Positions 7,084 through 14,666 of a stretch of 64,000 bases of DNA are shown piece after piece. The notes below the pieces were generated by a model. That model saw only the letters and a list, made by a program, of their open reading frames with translations. It did no database searches and was not told the origin of the DNA. Origin of the DNA: Methylobacterium terrae (GTDB taxonomy: Bacteria > Pseudomonadota > Alphaproteobacteria > Rhizobiales > Beijerinckiaceae). The stretch spans positions 211,001-275,000 of the forward strand of contig NZ_CP029553.1 of NCBI RefSeq assembly GCF_003173755.1, in the 5' to 3' direction. The number at the start of each line of letters is the position of its first letter. Position 1 is the first letter of the stretch. Position numbers and translations under genes: made by a program.

Positions 7084-8940
7084 TTACGGGGTTGTCACGA
7101 ACGTCCTGACGATGCCGCTCGGCTCAATAACTTTCCATTTTCCATCGTTGATGTCGTTGAAGATGCGGCCGTAGCCGGGGGTCGGCGGCGGGGCGACCGT
7201 CAGCATCTTGATATTCAGGGGTCGATCCGTGTAGGTCGGCCGGAACGCGCCGCCGCCATCCGGCAGCGTGCCGAAGGCGAACATCCGACTGACATTGACG
7301 GCCCCGCCCGACGGAGCGCCGCTCATCGTCATGCGGACCTTCCGCACGCCGGTCAGGAAGCCGTCGATGGCGTAGGCGACTTGGCCGTTGGCGTTGTCGG
7401 TGAACGTCCGCTGCGTGGTCCAGGTCGACCCGTCGAAGGTCTCGAACGACACGTTGGGCGGGACTTGGCCGAAGTCGAAGTTCGCCCCCATGCCGAAGAA
7501 GTACCCCGGCCCGGTCGTACCGAAATCCACCTCGATGGCGACCGGGAAGGCGGATGTGGCGTTCCACCCGGCCCCGCTGTCGATGTCGAGGTCGAAGATG
7601 TTGGCGAGCGCTCCGCCGGTCGGCGGCGATCCCGCCGTCTGGGTGACGGTCCAGCGCTTGTCGGCGTGGACGAGGATGTCGTCCTGGCTGCCCGCCCAGG
7701 TCGGGAACCGGATCGACGGCGGCAGGAGCGGGCGCAGCGCGGGCGCGATGTTGCGCCAGTCGAGCACCGTGTTGGCGTCGCGCTTGCTCGCGGAGGCGCG
7801 ATCCGTCACGAGGTCCGGGCCGACCGGCGACTGGACGATGTTGTTGCGCGAGCCCGGCATGAACTCGATGGCGGTCGCCTTGTCGGCGGCCAGGTGCCAG
7901 TCCCACACCATCAGCTCGAACTGGTTGCCCTGCCCGCCGACCACCAGCGCGCGAGCCGCAGAAGCCTCAGGCTGAATCGCCCCGGTGAAGAAATTGAAAT
8001 CCGATGTATCTGTAACGATGTGATAGATGCAGTCGTAAATGACGCCGACTTTGACGTAATTCGAGTTGACAAATGCCAGGCCGGACGCCTTGAGCTGCAC
8101 ACCGGTCGCAAACTTGCTGATCGACGCGAGTTCCAGGCGTGTGTAGATCACGCGATTGGCGAACAGACCTGCGGCGACGAGGCCGAGCCCGGTGCCGGTG
8201 CGGGCCCCCGAGACGTTGTTGACCCGGATGGCGCCGCTGATCAGCGCATCCGTGATGCCGCCGGTCCCGTCGATCAGGATGGCCGTCTTGCTGAAGCCGG
8301 CGACGCCCGCGCCGACGTTGATATCGCCCCAGCCGTTCATGCGAGCGGACTCGGCGATGCGGACCCCGTTCGTGTCCGCGGTGAACGTCAGGGAGCCGCC
8401 CTCGATCTGCAGCGTCGCGCCGGATGGCACGGTCAGCATCGTGGAGGACTTGAGCGCCGTGCGGATGACGGCCGTCCCCCGCACGGCAGCCGCGGCGTTC
8501 AGGGCCCGCGCGATCGCGTCGACGTCGTCGCCGCCGGTACCGACGGATGCGCCCTGCCCGAAATTCTCGGGGTAGAACCGCACCGGCGTCCGGCCGATCA
8601 GGTTTCCGAGCGTGTCCTTGCCCCGGCCGTCCGAGGGCGTGACGGTCGCCCCCGTCCCCTCGCCGGTGATGGCCTCGGCGGAGACCTTGCCCGAGACCGT
8701 GACGTCGCCCGAGAAGGTCGGAGAGGCAAGCGGAGCCTTCGTCCCGAGGATAGCCGAGATCGCCTTGTCGCCGACCGTCAGGGCGTCGGCGGACGGGACC
8801 CGAAGCGACCTCGCACCGAGCTTGTCGAAGTTCGTGCCCGGATCGCGGCTGGTACTCGGCCGCTCACCCGGGTCGAGGGCGCGGGCCGCGGATCCGGCGA
8901 GGATCAGCGCCGCAGCGCAGAGGGTGCGAAAGGTGTGCAT
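7084..8940 (-). CDS. Prophage tail-spike/fibre-like protein, right-handed beta-helix type
   Basis: 618 residues from ATG 8940 (MHTFRTLCAAALILAGSAARA), a start chosen because it opens with a signal-peptide-like stretch; the frame is open further upstream but reads as low-complexity arginine-rich noise. The middle resembles tail spikes and pectate-lyase-like proteins: GDDVDAIARALNAAA near residue 120, followed by many short Val/Ile/Gly-rich rungs (TLQIEGGSLTF, ALISGAIRVNNVSG, IVQSPVG). The C-terminus has a domain reminiscent of jelly-roll modules. It probably recognised host surface glycan in the original phage. It is the longest intact prophage gene here, just downstream of a truncated tail gene and upstream of the broken lysozyme. 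The signal-like N-terminus on a tail protein is unusual. Confidence 0.6.
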   Translation of the reverse strand: MHTFRTLCAAALILAGSAARALDPGERPSTSRDPGTNFDKLGARSLRVPSADALTVGDKAISAILGTKAPLASPTFSGDVTVSGKVSAEAITGEGTGATVTPSDGRGKDTLGNLIGRTPVRFYPENFGQGASVGTGGDDVDAIARALNAAAAVRGTAVIRTALKSSTMLTVPSGATLQIEGGSLTFTADTNGVRIAESARMNGWGDINVGAGVAGFSKTAILIDGTGGITDALISGAIRVNNVSGARTGTGLGLVAAGLFANRVIYTRLELASISKFATGVQLKASGLAFVNSNYVKVGVIYDCIYHIVTDTSDFNFFTGAIQPEASAARALVVGGQGNQFELMVWDWHLAADKATAIEFMPGSRNNIVQSPVGPDLVTDRASASKRDANTVLDWRNIAPALRPLLPPSIRFPTWAGSQDDILVHADKRWTVTQTAGSPPTGGALANIFDLDIDSGAGWNATSAFPVAIEVDFGTTGPGYFFGMGANFDFGQVPPNVSFETFDGSTWTTQRTFTDNANGQVAYAIDGFLTGVRKVRMTMSGAPSGGAVNVSRMFAFGTLPDGGGAFRPTYTDRPLNIKMLTVAPPPTPGYGRIFNDINDGKWKVIEPSGIVRTFVTTP

Positions 8941-9186
8941 GGGGGATCCAGTCGGGCAGAGGGGCTCGGGGCGATGCTGTTGCCGTCGAGCCGGAGGTCG
9001 CCGGGCTCGCGGCCGTCGGGCGAGGTCGGCAAGGCCTCCGACATCAGCCGGAAGGCTAGGCGGCGGCCCGCGGGGCTGTCGATCGTAAAGGCCGGGTTCG
9101 CTTCGGTGGTCGAGGCGTTGATGTCGCCGTCGCGCCAGGACGCGTTCGAGCCGAGGCCGCGCGGATCGACCGGCAGGGACAGCCAT
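8904..9186 (-). pseudogene. Phage structural protein remnant upstream of the tail spike
   Basis: The minus-strand frame reads LSLPVDPRGLGSNASWRDGD, then INAS, NPAFTIDSPAGRRLAFRL and SPDGREPGDLRL, ending at 8904 inside the tail-spike gene. Residue composition is clearly protein-like, whereas the frame that starts at the available ATG (9186, overlapping the preceding stop as TGATG) becomes arginine-rich noise after two codons. A one-base frameshift right after the start would reconcile them, so it is probably broken. No family assigned. Confidence 0.4.
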
Positions 9187-9329
9187 CAGAGCCGCATGAC
9201 GAGGTCGAACGCTGCAACAGCGAGGCCGCTGACGACGCCCGACATCCAGGCGTGGCGCGCCTCGCTCCACGGCGCCCGCAGGATCGCCGACGGCGGCATC
9301 GCCCCCGCGGGGATCCACGCGCCGCTCAT
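9186..9329 (-). CDS. Small prophage membrane protein
   Basis: 47 residues from ATG 9329: MSGAWIPAGAMPPSAILRAP then WSEARHAWMSGVVSGLAVAAFDLVMRL. One hydrophobic segment near the C-terminus (SGVVSGLAVAAFDLVM). Its stop overlaps the next minus-strand start as TGATG, the tight packing of phage genes. No recognised family; it could be a holin or tail accessory protein. Confidence 0.35.
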   Translation of the reverse strand: MSGAWIPAGAMPPSAILRAPWSEARHAWMSGVVSGLAVAAFDLVMRL

Positions 9330-9401
9330 GCCGAGCCAGGGCGACGGCCCGGTTCCCTCGATGGCGAGCGTCGCCGCGTCGGTTCCGACCTCGCCGCGGA
9401 T

Positions 9402-9812
9402 CTGGCGATTCGCAAAACCACGACGAAGACGGGCGCGTTCACCGCCCACGACCTCAAGCTCCGTCCGATCGTACTCGAACTGGTGACGCACGGTCCGGCT
9501 GACCGGCGGGTCGGTCCGCTCATCATCAACGAGGCGACCGGCAAGCCCTACGCCGAATGGGTCTTCACCCCCCGGGAGTGGTGCAGGATCGCGAAGGCGG
9601 TGGGTATCCCGGCCGAGATTCGCAACGTGGATGCTCGGGCTGGCGCGATCCCCGGAGGCGACGAGGCCGGGGCAGACCTTGAGTCGCTGAAGACGGTCGC
9701 AACGCACGCGACCACGTCGACCGCGGCTCGCTACGCGCGGGACGGGCTCGGCAAGTCGCGCGCCGTGGCGAACCTGCGGCTCAAGCATCGGGCACGCCGG
9801 AACGAGGCCTGA
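9402..9812 (+). pseudogene. Phage integrase (tyrosine recombinase), C-terminal remnant
   Basis: From about 9402 the plus frame reads RKTTTKTGAFTAHDLKL, then GPLIINEATGKPYAEWVF, REWCRIAKAVGIPAEI, NVDARAGAIPGGDEAGADLE and ATHATTSTAARYARDGLGKS. The last part matches the remembered catalytic C-terminus of Methylobacterium/Rhizobium-type phage integrases (DARAGAITEADEAG, GH...STTARYAR). The N-terminal arm-binding domain and the first catalytic Arg box are missing; the sequence upstream of 9402 is unrelated phage DNA on the other strand, so a deletion has fused them. It ends 80 bases from the 3' end of tRNA-Gly, the usual place for such an integrase. Confidence 0.6.
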
Positions 9813-9891
9813 AGAGGCGCGGGGAACGCGACGGAGAACACGAGCCCAGCGGTAGGGAAGTCTAAGGCCTTGCTCTGCAAGGTGAAATAGC

Positions 9892-9965
9892 TGGAGCGGG
9901 TGAAGGGAATCGAACCCTCGTATTCAGCTTGGAAGGCTGCTGCTCTACCATTGAGCTACACCCGC
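9892..9965 (-). tRNA. tRNA-Gly (anticodon TCC)
   Basis: On the minus strand: acceptor GCGGGTG at 9965-9959, D-arm with AGCTCAATGGTAGAGC, anticodon loop CTTCCAA with anticodon TCC, T-arm GGGTTCGATTCCC, then discriminator T and encoded CCA (9892-9894). 74 bases, no variable arm. The integrase remnant reaches to 80 bases from its 3' end, so this gene is the likely attachment site of the decayed prophage. Confidence 0.95.
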
Positions 9966-10042
9966 GGCGGCTGCCCAGATAGCATGGCCGGCCGGGGTTG
10001 AGAAGCGGGGCCGCCTCCGGAATCGGGCCGATTCCCGCCTCC

Positions 10043-11590
10043 CTACTCCACCACCAGCTTGTAGGGCAGGCCGGCGCGCACGGCCGCGCCCTTGTCGAGG
10101 CCGTTGATGACCTGAAAGCGCTCGAGCGGCCGGTCGACAGCCGTCATGCGCTGGGCCAGACTCTCGGCGGTGTCGCCGGGGGCGGCGGTGACGACCTGGA
10201 TGCGCAGGGGCTTGAGGCTGCGGGCCTCCTCCGGCGTCACCAGGGCGATGCTGGAGAGCCAGCGGCCGAAGACAGGCTCCGGGTCGCTCGTGCCCTTGGC
10301 CGCCATGATCATCCGGAAGGTGTTGGGCCCGACCCGCACCGCGGCGAGGCGGAAGAACCACTCCTTGCCCTTCGAAACGGCGGTGACCGCCGGGAAGCCG
10401 TTCAGCATCCGGTTCTCGAAGCTGCCGGTCTCGATGGCGTCGTTCCAGGTCGCCTTCAGCACCTCCTCGAGGCCCTGGCCGGCATTGGTCTCGACGGCGT
10501 CGAACAGGAGGCGGCTCTTGCCGTCCGGGGTGGTGCCGAGCACCGCCCGGGCGGTGTTGTCGAGCCCGAAGCCCTCCGGCGCCTCGAAGGCGACGCCGAG
10601 GCGCGGGTGGATGAAGCGGCGGCCGCGGATCAGCCCGTCGGCGGGATTGTCGCCGTAGGCGATGCCGTCGATCGCCGCGAGGTAGCGGTTGCGGTCGTCG
10701 GTGCCGAGGCCGGGGGCGCCGATGCGCCGGGCGGCCTGCGTCACCTGGGTGATGCGCTCCGGGGTGCTCGGGTGCGTCGCCAGCATGTCGGGCTCGGAGT
10801 TCAGCCCGGACCCGGCGCGGAGCGCCGTGGTGCGGTTGAGCGCGGTGAGGAAGCGGGCGGCCCCGAACGGGTCGTAGCCGGCGCGGGCGAGCGTGCGCAC
10901 CCCGGTCTGGTCGGCCTCGAATTCCTGGGTGCGCGAGAACCGGGCCAGCACGAAGCGGGACTGGTCCTGCAGAAGCGCGCCGGTCGCCGGGTCGTTGAGC
11001 ACGTCGGCCACGACCTTGCTGACGAGTTCGGAGCGCAGCGCCATCTCGGTGCGGGCGCTGGCGTGGCGGAGCGTCACGTGGGCGATCTCGTGCGCCAGCA
11101 CCGCGGCGAGCTCCGAGGTATCGTCGGCGAGCGCCAGGAGACCGCGGGTGACGTAGAGGCGACCCGTCGGCAGCGCGAAGGCGTTCACCACCGGCGAATC
11201 GAGCAGCGTCACCGCGTAGGTCTCGTCCGGCCGCTCGGTCGCCTTGACCAGGCGGTCGGTGACGTCGCTGACGAGGCGGAGCGCCGAGGGCGCCCTGTAC
11301 TCGCCGCCGAACGAGGCCACGAGCTTGGCGTGGTCGGCGTCGTTGGCCGGCCGGTCGCGCCCGGTGGTGCGCGGCGCCTCCGGCGGCACGACGGCCGCCA
11401 CCGGCGCCAGCGCGCCGGTCTGGTCGGCGGTGCAGGCGGCGAGGAGCAGGGCAAGAGCTGCCACTGGCCCGAGAGCTGCCACTCGCCCGAGAGCCGCCGC
11501 GGGCCCGGGAGCTGCCGCGGGCCCGGGAGCCGCTGCAGGCGTGCGGGCCGCGCGGCCGGCCGGCTTTGTTCGCGTGAAAGGCCACCCCAT
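10043..11590 (-). CDS. M48-family zinc metalloprotease, lipoprotein, with LysM-like C-terminus
   Basis: 515 residues from ATG 11590. The N-terminus is basic, then about four 6-residue repeats (PAAAPG, PAAALG, RVAALG, PVAALA) run into a lipobox LLAAC, indicating a lipid-anchored periplasmic protein. The M48 domain follows with the zinc motif HEIAH (AVLAHEIAHVTLRHASA), the downstream FEADQTGVRTLARAGYD with the third ligand Glu, and THPSTPERI. The C-terminal third resembles the BepA/YfgC-like extension and ends in a LysM-like unit (APGDTAESLAQRM ... FQVINGL). Likely role: outer-membrane protein quality control. It starts 5 bases after the SNase-like gene stop, so the two are probably co-transcribed. 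Confidence 0.88.
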   Translation of the reverse strand: MGWPFTRTKPAGRAARTPAAAPGPAAAPGPAAALGRVAALGPVAALALLLAACTADQTGALAPVAAVVPPEAPRTTGRDRPANDADHAKLVASFGGEYRAPSALRLVSDVTDRLVKATERPDETYAVTLLDSPVVNAFALPTGRLYVTRGLLALADDTSELAAVLAHEIAHVTLRHASARTEMALRSELVSKVVADVLNDPATGALLQDQSRFVLARFSRTQEFEADQTGVRTLARAGYDPFGAARFLTALNRTTALRAGSGLNSEPDMLATHPSTPERITQVTQAARRIGAPGLGTDDRNRYLAAIDGIAYGDNPADGLIRGRRFIHPRLGVAFEAPEGFGLDNTARAVLGTTPDGKSRLLFDAVETNAGQGLEEVLKATWNDAIETGSFENRMLNGFPAVTAVSKGKEWFFRLAAVRVGPNTFRMIMAAKGTSDPEPVFGRWLSSIALVTPEEARSLKPLRIQVVTAAPGDTAESLAQRMTAVDRPLERFQVINGLDKGAAVRAGLPYKLVVE

Positions 11591-11595
11591 GGCGT

Positions 11596-12393
11596 TCAGC
11601 GCCGCTGCGCCTGCTCCTCGTCCAGCATCTCGATCATCTCGGCCGCGCCGACATCCAGGGTCGGCCCGCGCCACAGCTCGACGATGCCGCGAGCCCGCAC
11701 GCGCCGCCCCCGAAGCGCGACAGCAGAGAAACCACGTTCGAGCATGATCCGCCAAGTGCGTTTCGACACCGTGACGGTAACACCTTCCGCGCCGAAAGGG
11801 GCGAAGTTGAGGTAGGTGCGGCGCTCGCGCTCGCCGACGGCGCGCACCCGGCCCTCCACCACCGCGAAGCGCCCCGCGAGCGACGCGAGCCGCGCGACGT
11901 CCTCGGCCGGCACCGGCGGCGCCCCGGTCCAGAGCCCGCGCCCCGTGCGGCGCGGCTCCTCCTCCAGAGCCAGCAGCCCCGGGCGGCACAGGCTGTCCCC
12001 CTCCCCGGCATCGACCGGCACCAGCCCGGCCGCGACGAGCCCGCCGGCGAGGTCGACCGGATCGCCCTCCGCCGTGACCGCGTCGAGGGTGATTCGGCCC
12101 CACCGGTCCGGCTCCGGCGCCTCGCGGGTGGCGAGCGCCCGCCCGGCGAGGCCCGCGAGCCAGACCCGCGCGGCGTCCGCCGCCGCCGGATCGTCCGGCC
12201 AGCGCAGGCCGTCGAGCCGGGCCCGCCGCCCGGAGGCGAGGACGAGCTCGCCCCGGGCGGCCACCGCCTCGATCCGGTCCCGTCCGGCTGTACGGCCCCG
12301 GCAGGCCGGCGGCTCGCGGGTGCGGGGAGCGGCGCCTTCGGCCGCACCGGCGAGGAGCACCAGGGCGAGCCCCGCCGCGATTCGTCGTCTCAT
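11596..12393 (-). CDS. Secreted thermonuclease-like (SNase) protein
   Basis: 265 residues from ATG 12393, preceded by GGTGGAAG in the opposite orientation context; the signal peptide is MRRRIAAGLALVLLAGAAEGA. The body resembles SNase/thermonuclease-fold proteins (LASGRRARLDGLRWPDD, VWLAGLAGRAL, PDRWGRITLDAV, DSLCRPGLLALEE, GRGLW), with a C-terminal OB-like half (VVEGRVRAVGERERRTYLNF). The canonical catalytic Arg/Glu pattern is not clearly kept, so nuclease activity is uncertain. First gene of a two-gene unit with the M48 protease; the tRNA-Arg gene starts 75 bases upstream on the other strand. Confidence 0.65.
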   Translation of the reverse strand: MRRRIAAGLALVLLAGAAEGAAPRTREPPACRGRTAGRDRIEAVAARGELVLASGRRARLDGLRWPDDPAAADAARVWLAGLAGRALATREAPEPDRWGRITLDAVTAEGDPVDLAGGLVAAGLVPVDAGEGDSLCRPGLLALEEEPRRTGRGLWTGAPPVPAEDVARLASLAGRFAVVEGRVRAVGERERRTYLNFAPFGAEGVTVTVSKRTWRIMLERGFSAVALRGRRVRARGIVELWRGPTLDVGAAEMIEMLDEEQAQRR

Positions 12394-12467
12394 GGTGGAA
12401 GCCGCCCCCGATCCGCGATCGACGAGGTTGGCGGAAGACGGGCGAGATGGTAAGAGGCTCGCCGTGG

Positions 12468-12773
12468 GTCTCCGTAGCTCAGCTGGACAGAGCACAGGTT
12501 TCCTAAACCGAATTGGGCGTCGCGCCGGGAAACCGCGCGGCGGATCCGCTCAAAGTCGGGGAAAGCGTCGAGCCTCTCCAGGCCTCACGCCGATCCCGAG
12601 CCAAGCCCGGCCTCCAGGCTGGGAAGGTGTAGAGACTAGACGGGCGGCACCTAAGGGCCTCTTCGAGGCTACGGTGAAGGGATAGTCCAGACCACGAACG
12701 CCTCGCGGCGGCGGCGAAAGCCGAAGTGGTACGAAACCTGGGGTCGCAGGTTCGAGCCCTGCCGGGGACGCCA
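12468..12773 (+). tRNA. tRNA-Arg (anticodon CCT) interrupted by a group I intron
   Basis: 5' exon 12468-12504: acceptor GTCTCCG, D-arm GCTCAGCTGGACAGAGC, anticodon stem CAGGT and loop TTCCT. 3' exon 12734-12773: loop AA, stem ACCTG, GGGTC, T-arm GCAGG/TTCGAGC/CCTGC, acceptor CGGGGAC, discriminator G and CCA. Joined, they form a complete cloverleaf with anticodon CCT. The exon break falls directly after the anticodon, and the intervening 229 bases carry group I core motifs. The T-G wobble in the acceptor (CTC against GGG) is the only imperfect pair. Bacterial tRNA-Arg(CCU) group I introns are established from Agrobacterium. Confidence 0.92.
12505..12733 (+). ncRNA. Group I self-splicing intron in tRNA-Arg(CCT), 229 nt
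   Basis: Lies between the tRNA exons, preceded by T (the expected U of the U-G splice pair) and ending in G (omega-G). Core elements are readable: a P/Q-like CGATCCCGAGCCAAGCCC, an R-like GTAGAGACTAGACGGGC with the guanosine-site region, and an S-like GAAGGGATAGTCC. These match the compact IC3 introns of bacterial tRNAs (Azoarcus tRNA-Ile, Anabaena tRNA-Leu, Agrobacterium tRNA-Arg). There is no homing endonuclease frame. Its high GC matches the host, suggesting long residence or vertical inheritance. The exact splice sites are inferred from restoring the cloverleaf. Confidence 0.9.
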
Positions 12774-12801
12774 CGCATGCTTAGGACGCCACGCATGCTT
12801 A
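12766..12801. repeat. 18-bp tandem duplication of the tRNA-Arg 3' end
   Basis: GGACGCCACGCATGCTTA occurs at 12766-12783, including the last tRNA bases and CCA, and again at 12784-12801. It could be slippage or the trace of integration and loss of an element at the tRNA 3' end. Confidence 0.7.
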
Positions 12802-12979
12802 GAGCCCTTGTCGGGGCGGGTTTTTCCACTGAAATCGGTGCCCGGCCGTGCTGTCGGCCGGAGCGGGCGCGGGCCGTCGGCTCGTCCCGCCCAGCGGGCG
12901 GTCGCCCCCCGATCGCGGGGGAGCGACCGGCAACCCCGCTCCCGTGCGCCACCACACATCCCTGGAGGCCGACCGGAAG

Positions 12980-13479
12980 CTAGATCCCGGTCACGCCCGC
13001 AGGCCTTCGGCCTGCCCCGGCTCGGCGGCAGCCTGGTGCCCGCTTCACGCCCCCTTTCGGGTGTCGGGCTGCCGCCTCTTCCGGGATGCCGGGCTTCGGT
13101 ACCGCTCGATGGCGGGATGCCTTCGCGACGACCAGCACGCCGTCGGCCCAGGGCACCCGACCGTCGGCGAAGCTGAGACGCGCACAGGCAGGCTGACGGG
13201 CCTTCTCCAGCGTGGCGCACCTGTCCGCCGGATCGAGCCATCCGCCTTCGTCGAGAATCCAGCCGTCGATGCGCGGCCGGAAGCGTGAAGCGGCGTCCAC
13301 CGGAGATGCTCCGACCTCCGCGAGGTTGCCAGTATGCTCCGGCAGATCGGGTCGGGCCACGGGCTCGAGGACCGATCGATCGGCGAGGATGCATTCTGGG
13401 ACGTTCGGCACCCAGTCCGAGACGATGCACACGCGCCAGGATCCGTCCCCGGTCCCCAGTCCTCAAGGTCGTCCGGCAT
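12980..13479 (-). pseudogene. Unrecognised protein, probably frameshifted
   Basis: On the minus strand ATG 13479 opens MPDDLEDWGPGTDPG, then after a one-base frame change near 13432 (a GTG reads the new frame) continues VCIVSDWVPNVPECILADRS, VARPDLPEHTGNLAEVGAS, PRIDGWILDEGGWLDPADR and WADGVLVVAK before ending at 12980. The two segments look like one acidic protein of about 165 residues. I do not recognise a family; no signal peptide or membrane segment. No good ribosome site precedes either start. It could also be a real short protein from the GTG. Confidence 0.35.
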
Positions 13480-13850
13480 GGTCCAGCGGCGCCGATCGAT
13501 CGCAGGCCGATCCCGCGCCGGCGCGCCGGAACCCTGCGCCTTTCCCAGGACGGGACTCGCGCAAGCGCGAGCCCGCATCAGCCCCGATCAAGCTCGGCGG
13601 GAACCACGACCGGAGCGTGACGTTCTCCCCGTCAGCAGCGGGTTCCCCACCCCTCGATCACGCAGGATGCCCGCCAAGGTCCTATCCCTCCGGCGGGCAT
13701 CTCGCCATCGGGACCTTCACCGACCTCGGTTCGCCGGTCGCCTCGAATTTCCTGAGGATTCCCGCGAGAATCGGCTTGAGCGTGATGCCGGGTCCTCACT
13801 CCCGCCTTGTTTGGGGTGCCTCTCTCGCCATCGAACCGGCCGCGCACCCG
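13480..13850. other. Intergenic, no supported gene
   Basis: A minus-strand fragment around 13690-13800 reads GITLKPILAGILRKFEATGE and PRSVKVPMARCPPEG before a stop; it looks like a coding remnant but has an in-frame stop just upstream and no known family. Nothing else is seen. Confidence 0.3.
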
Positions 13851-13859
13851 ATGCGGCCG

Positions 13860-14003
13860 ATGCCAGCCCAGCGAGGCCACAGCGTGCGTTTCATCGGCAT
13901 CTTCGGAGCGCTTCTCTCGGTCCTGCTCGTCCTCACGGTCGGGGGCCTCTTCACCCTCCTGGCAGCCCCGTTCCGGGCGGCCCTGGCGTTCCGCCGCGCC
14001 TGA
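13860..14003 (+). CDS. Small single-pass membrane protein
   Basis: 47 residues from ATG 13860 (MPAQRGHSVRFIGIFGALLS ...), or 39 from GTG 13884, which has GAGG 9 bases upstream and may be the true start. One long hydrophobic segment (FIGIFGALLSVLLVLTVGG) followed by LFTLLAAPFRAALAFRRA with a basic end. No family recognised. Single-gene context. Confidence 0.4.
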   Translation: MPAQRGHSVRFIGIFGALLSVLLVLTVGGLFTLLAAPFRAALAFRRA

Positions 14004-14075
14004 GATCCGTCCGGGGCCGGACGCCCTTCCGGCCGAGCGGCGTGGCGCGCGCCGCCGCGCGCTTCCGGACCGGGC

Positions 14076-14456
14076 CTACACGCCGGCGCGGATGAACCAG
14101 ATCGCGGCGGAAAGGCCCACGCCCGCGACACCGATGAACCCGACATACAGCGCAAGGGTCGGGTCGGCGTGGTTGTGGGCATAGCCGGGCTTGCGGGGAG
14201 ACAGGCGCCAGCGCTCCTTGATCTCGGCGAGGCGGGCCCGGGCGATGTCCTTCGGCGAGAGGGCGTTGCCGCCCGCCTCCTCGCAGGTCCCGAGCATCGC
14301 CATCCCGGGATCGAACACCTCGACCTTGTCGCCGCTGCGCCCGGAATCGATGTCGCCCTTCAGCATCGCCGCGTTGGGATTAGGAGCATCGAGGGGCGCC
14401 GGGGGGTCGGCGCGCTGGGCCGACAGGTGCGGCGGAACGTCGGTTTCGTAGCTCAT
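14076..14456 (-). CDS. Hypothetical protein with C-terminal membrane anchor
   Basis: 126 residues from ATG 14456 (MSYETDVPPHL); another ATG two codons earlier at 14462 is possible. The soluble N-terminal part is acidic (LKGDIDSGRSGDKVEVFDPG, GTCEEAGGNALSPKDIARARL) and ends in one transmembrane helix (LALYVGFIGVAGVGLSAAIWF). It looks like a conserved hypothetical of methylobacteria, but I cannot name a domain. It lies alone between a small membrane protein and the hemerythrin-like gene. Confidence 0.6.
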   Translation of the reverse strand: MSYETDVPPHLSAQRADPPAPLDAPNPNAAMLKGDIDSGRSGDKVEVFDPGMAMLGTCEEAGGNALSPKDIARARLAEIKERWRLSPRKPGYAHNHADPTLALYVGFIGVAGVGLSAAIWFIRAGV

Positions 14457-14666
14457 GGGCATCGCTCTCGGATTCGGCGCGGTCGTCGCCGCGGGGTTCG
14501 TACCTGGACTACGCCCGTCGCGGGTCGAAGTTCGCGGCGTCCCGCGGCGCGACGGGCGACCGGTCCCTGCAGCGGCGCCCGATCGCGCTGCAATCGGGCG
14601 CCGCCCTCGGTCTGTGGCCGCCGCATTGTCTGCGACGAACCGGTCTCACGTCAGTCGGGACATGCT

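Noticed and set aside
6685..9486. 933-codon open frame on the plus strand across the IS and tail gene
   Set aside because: It is antisense to the transposase and tail-spike genes, arginine-rich and without domain patterns; long shadow frames are common at this GC.
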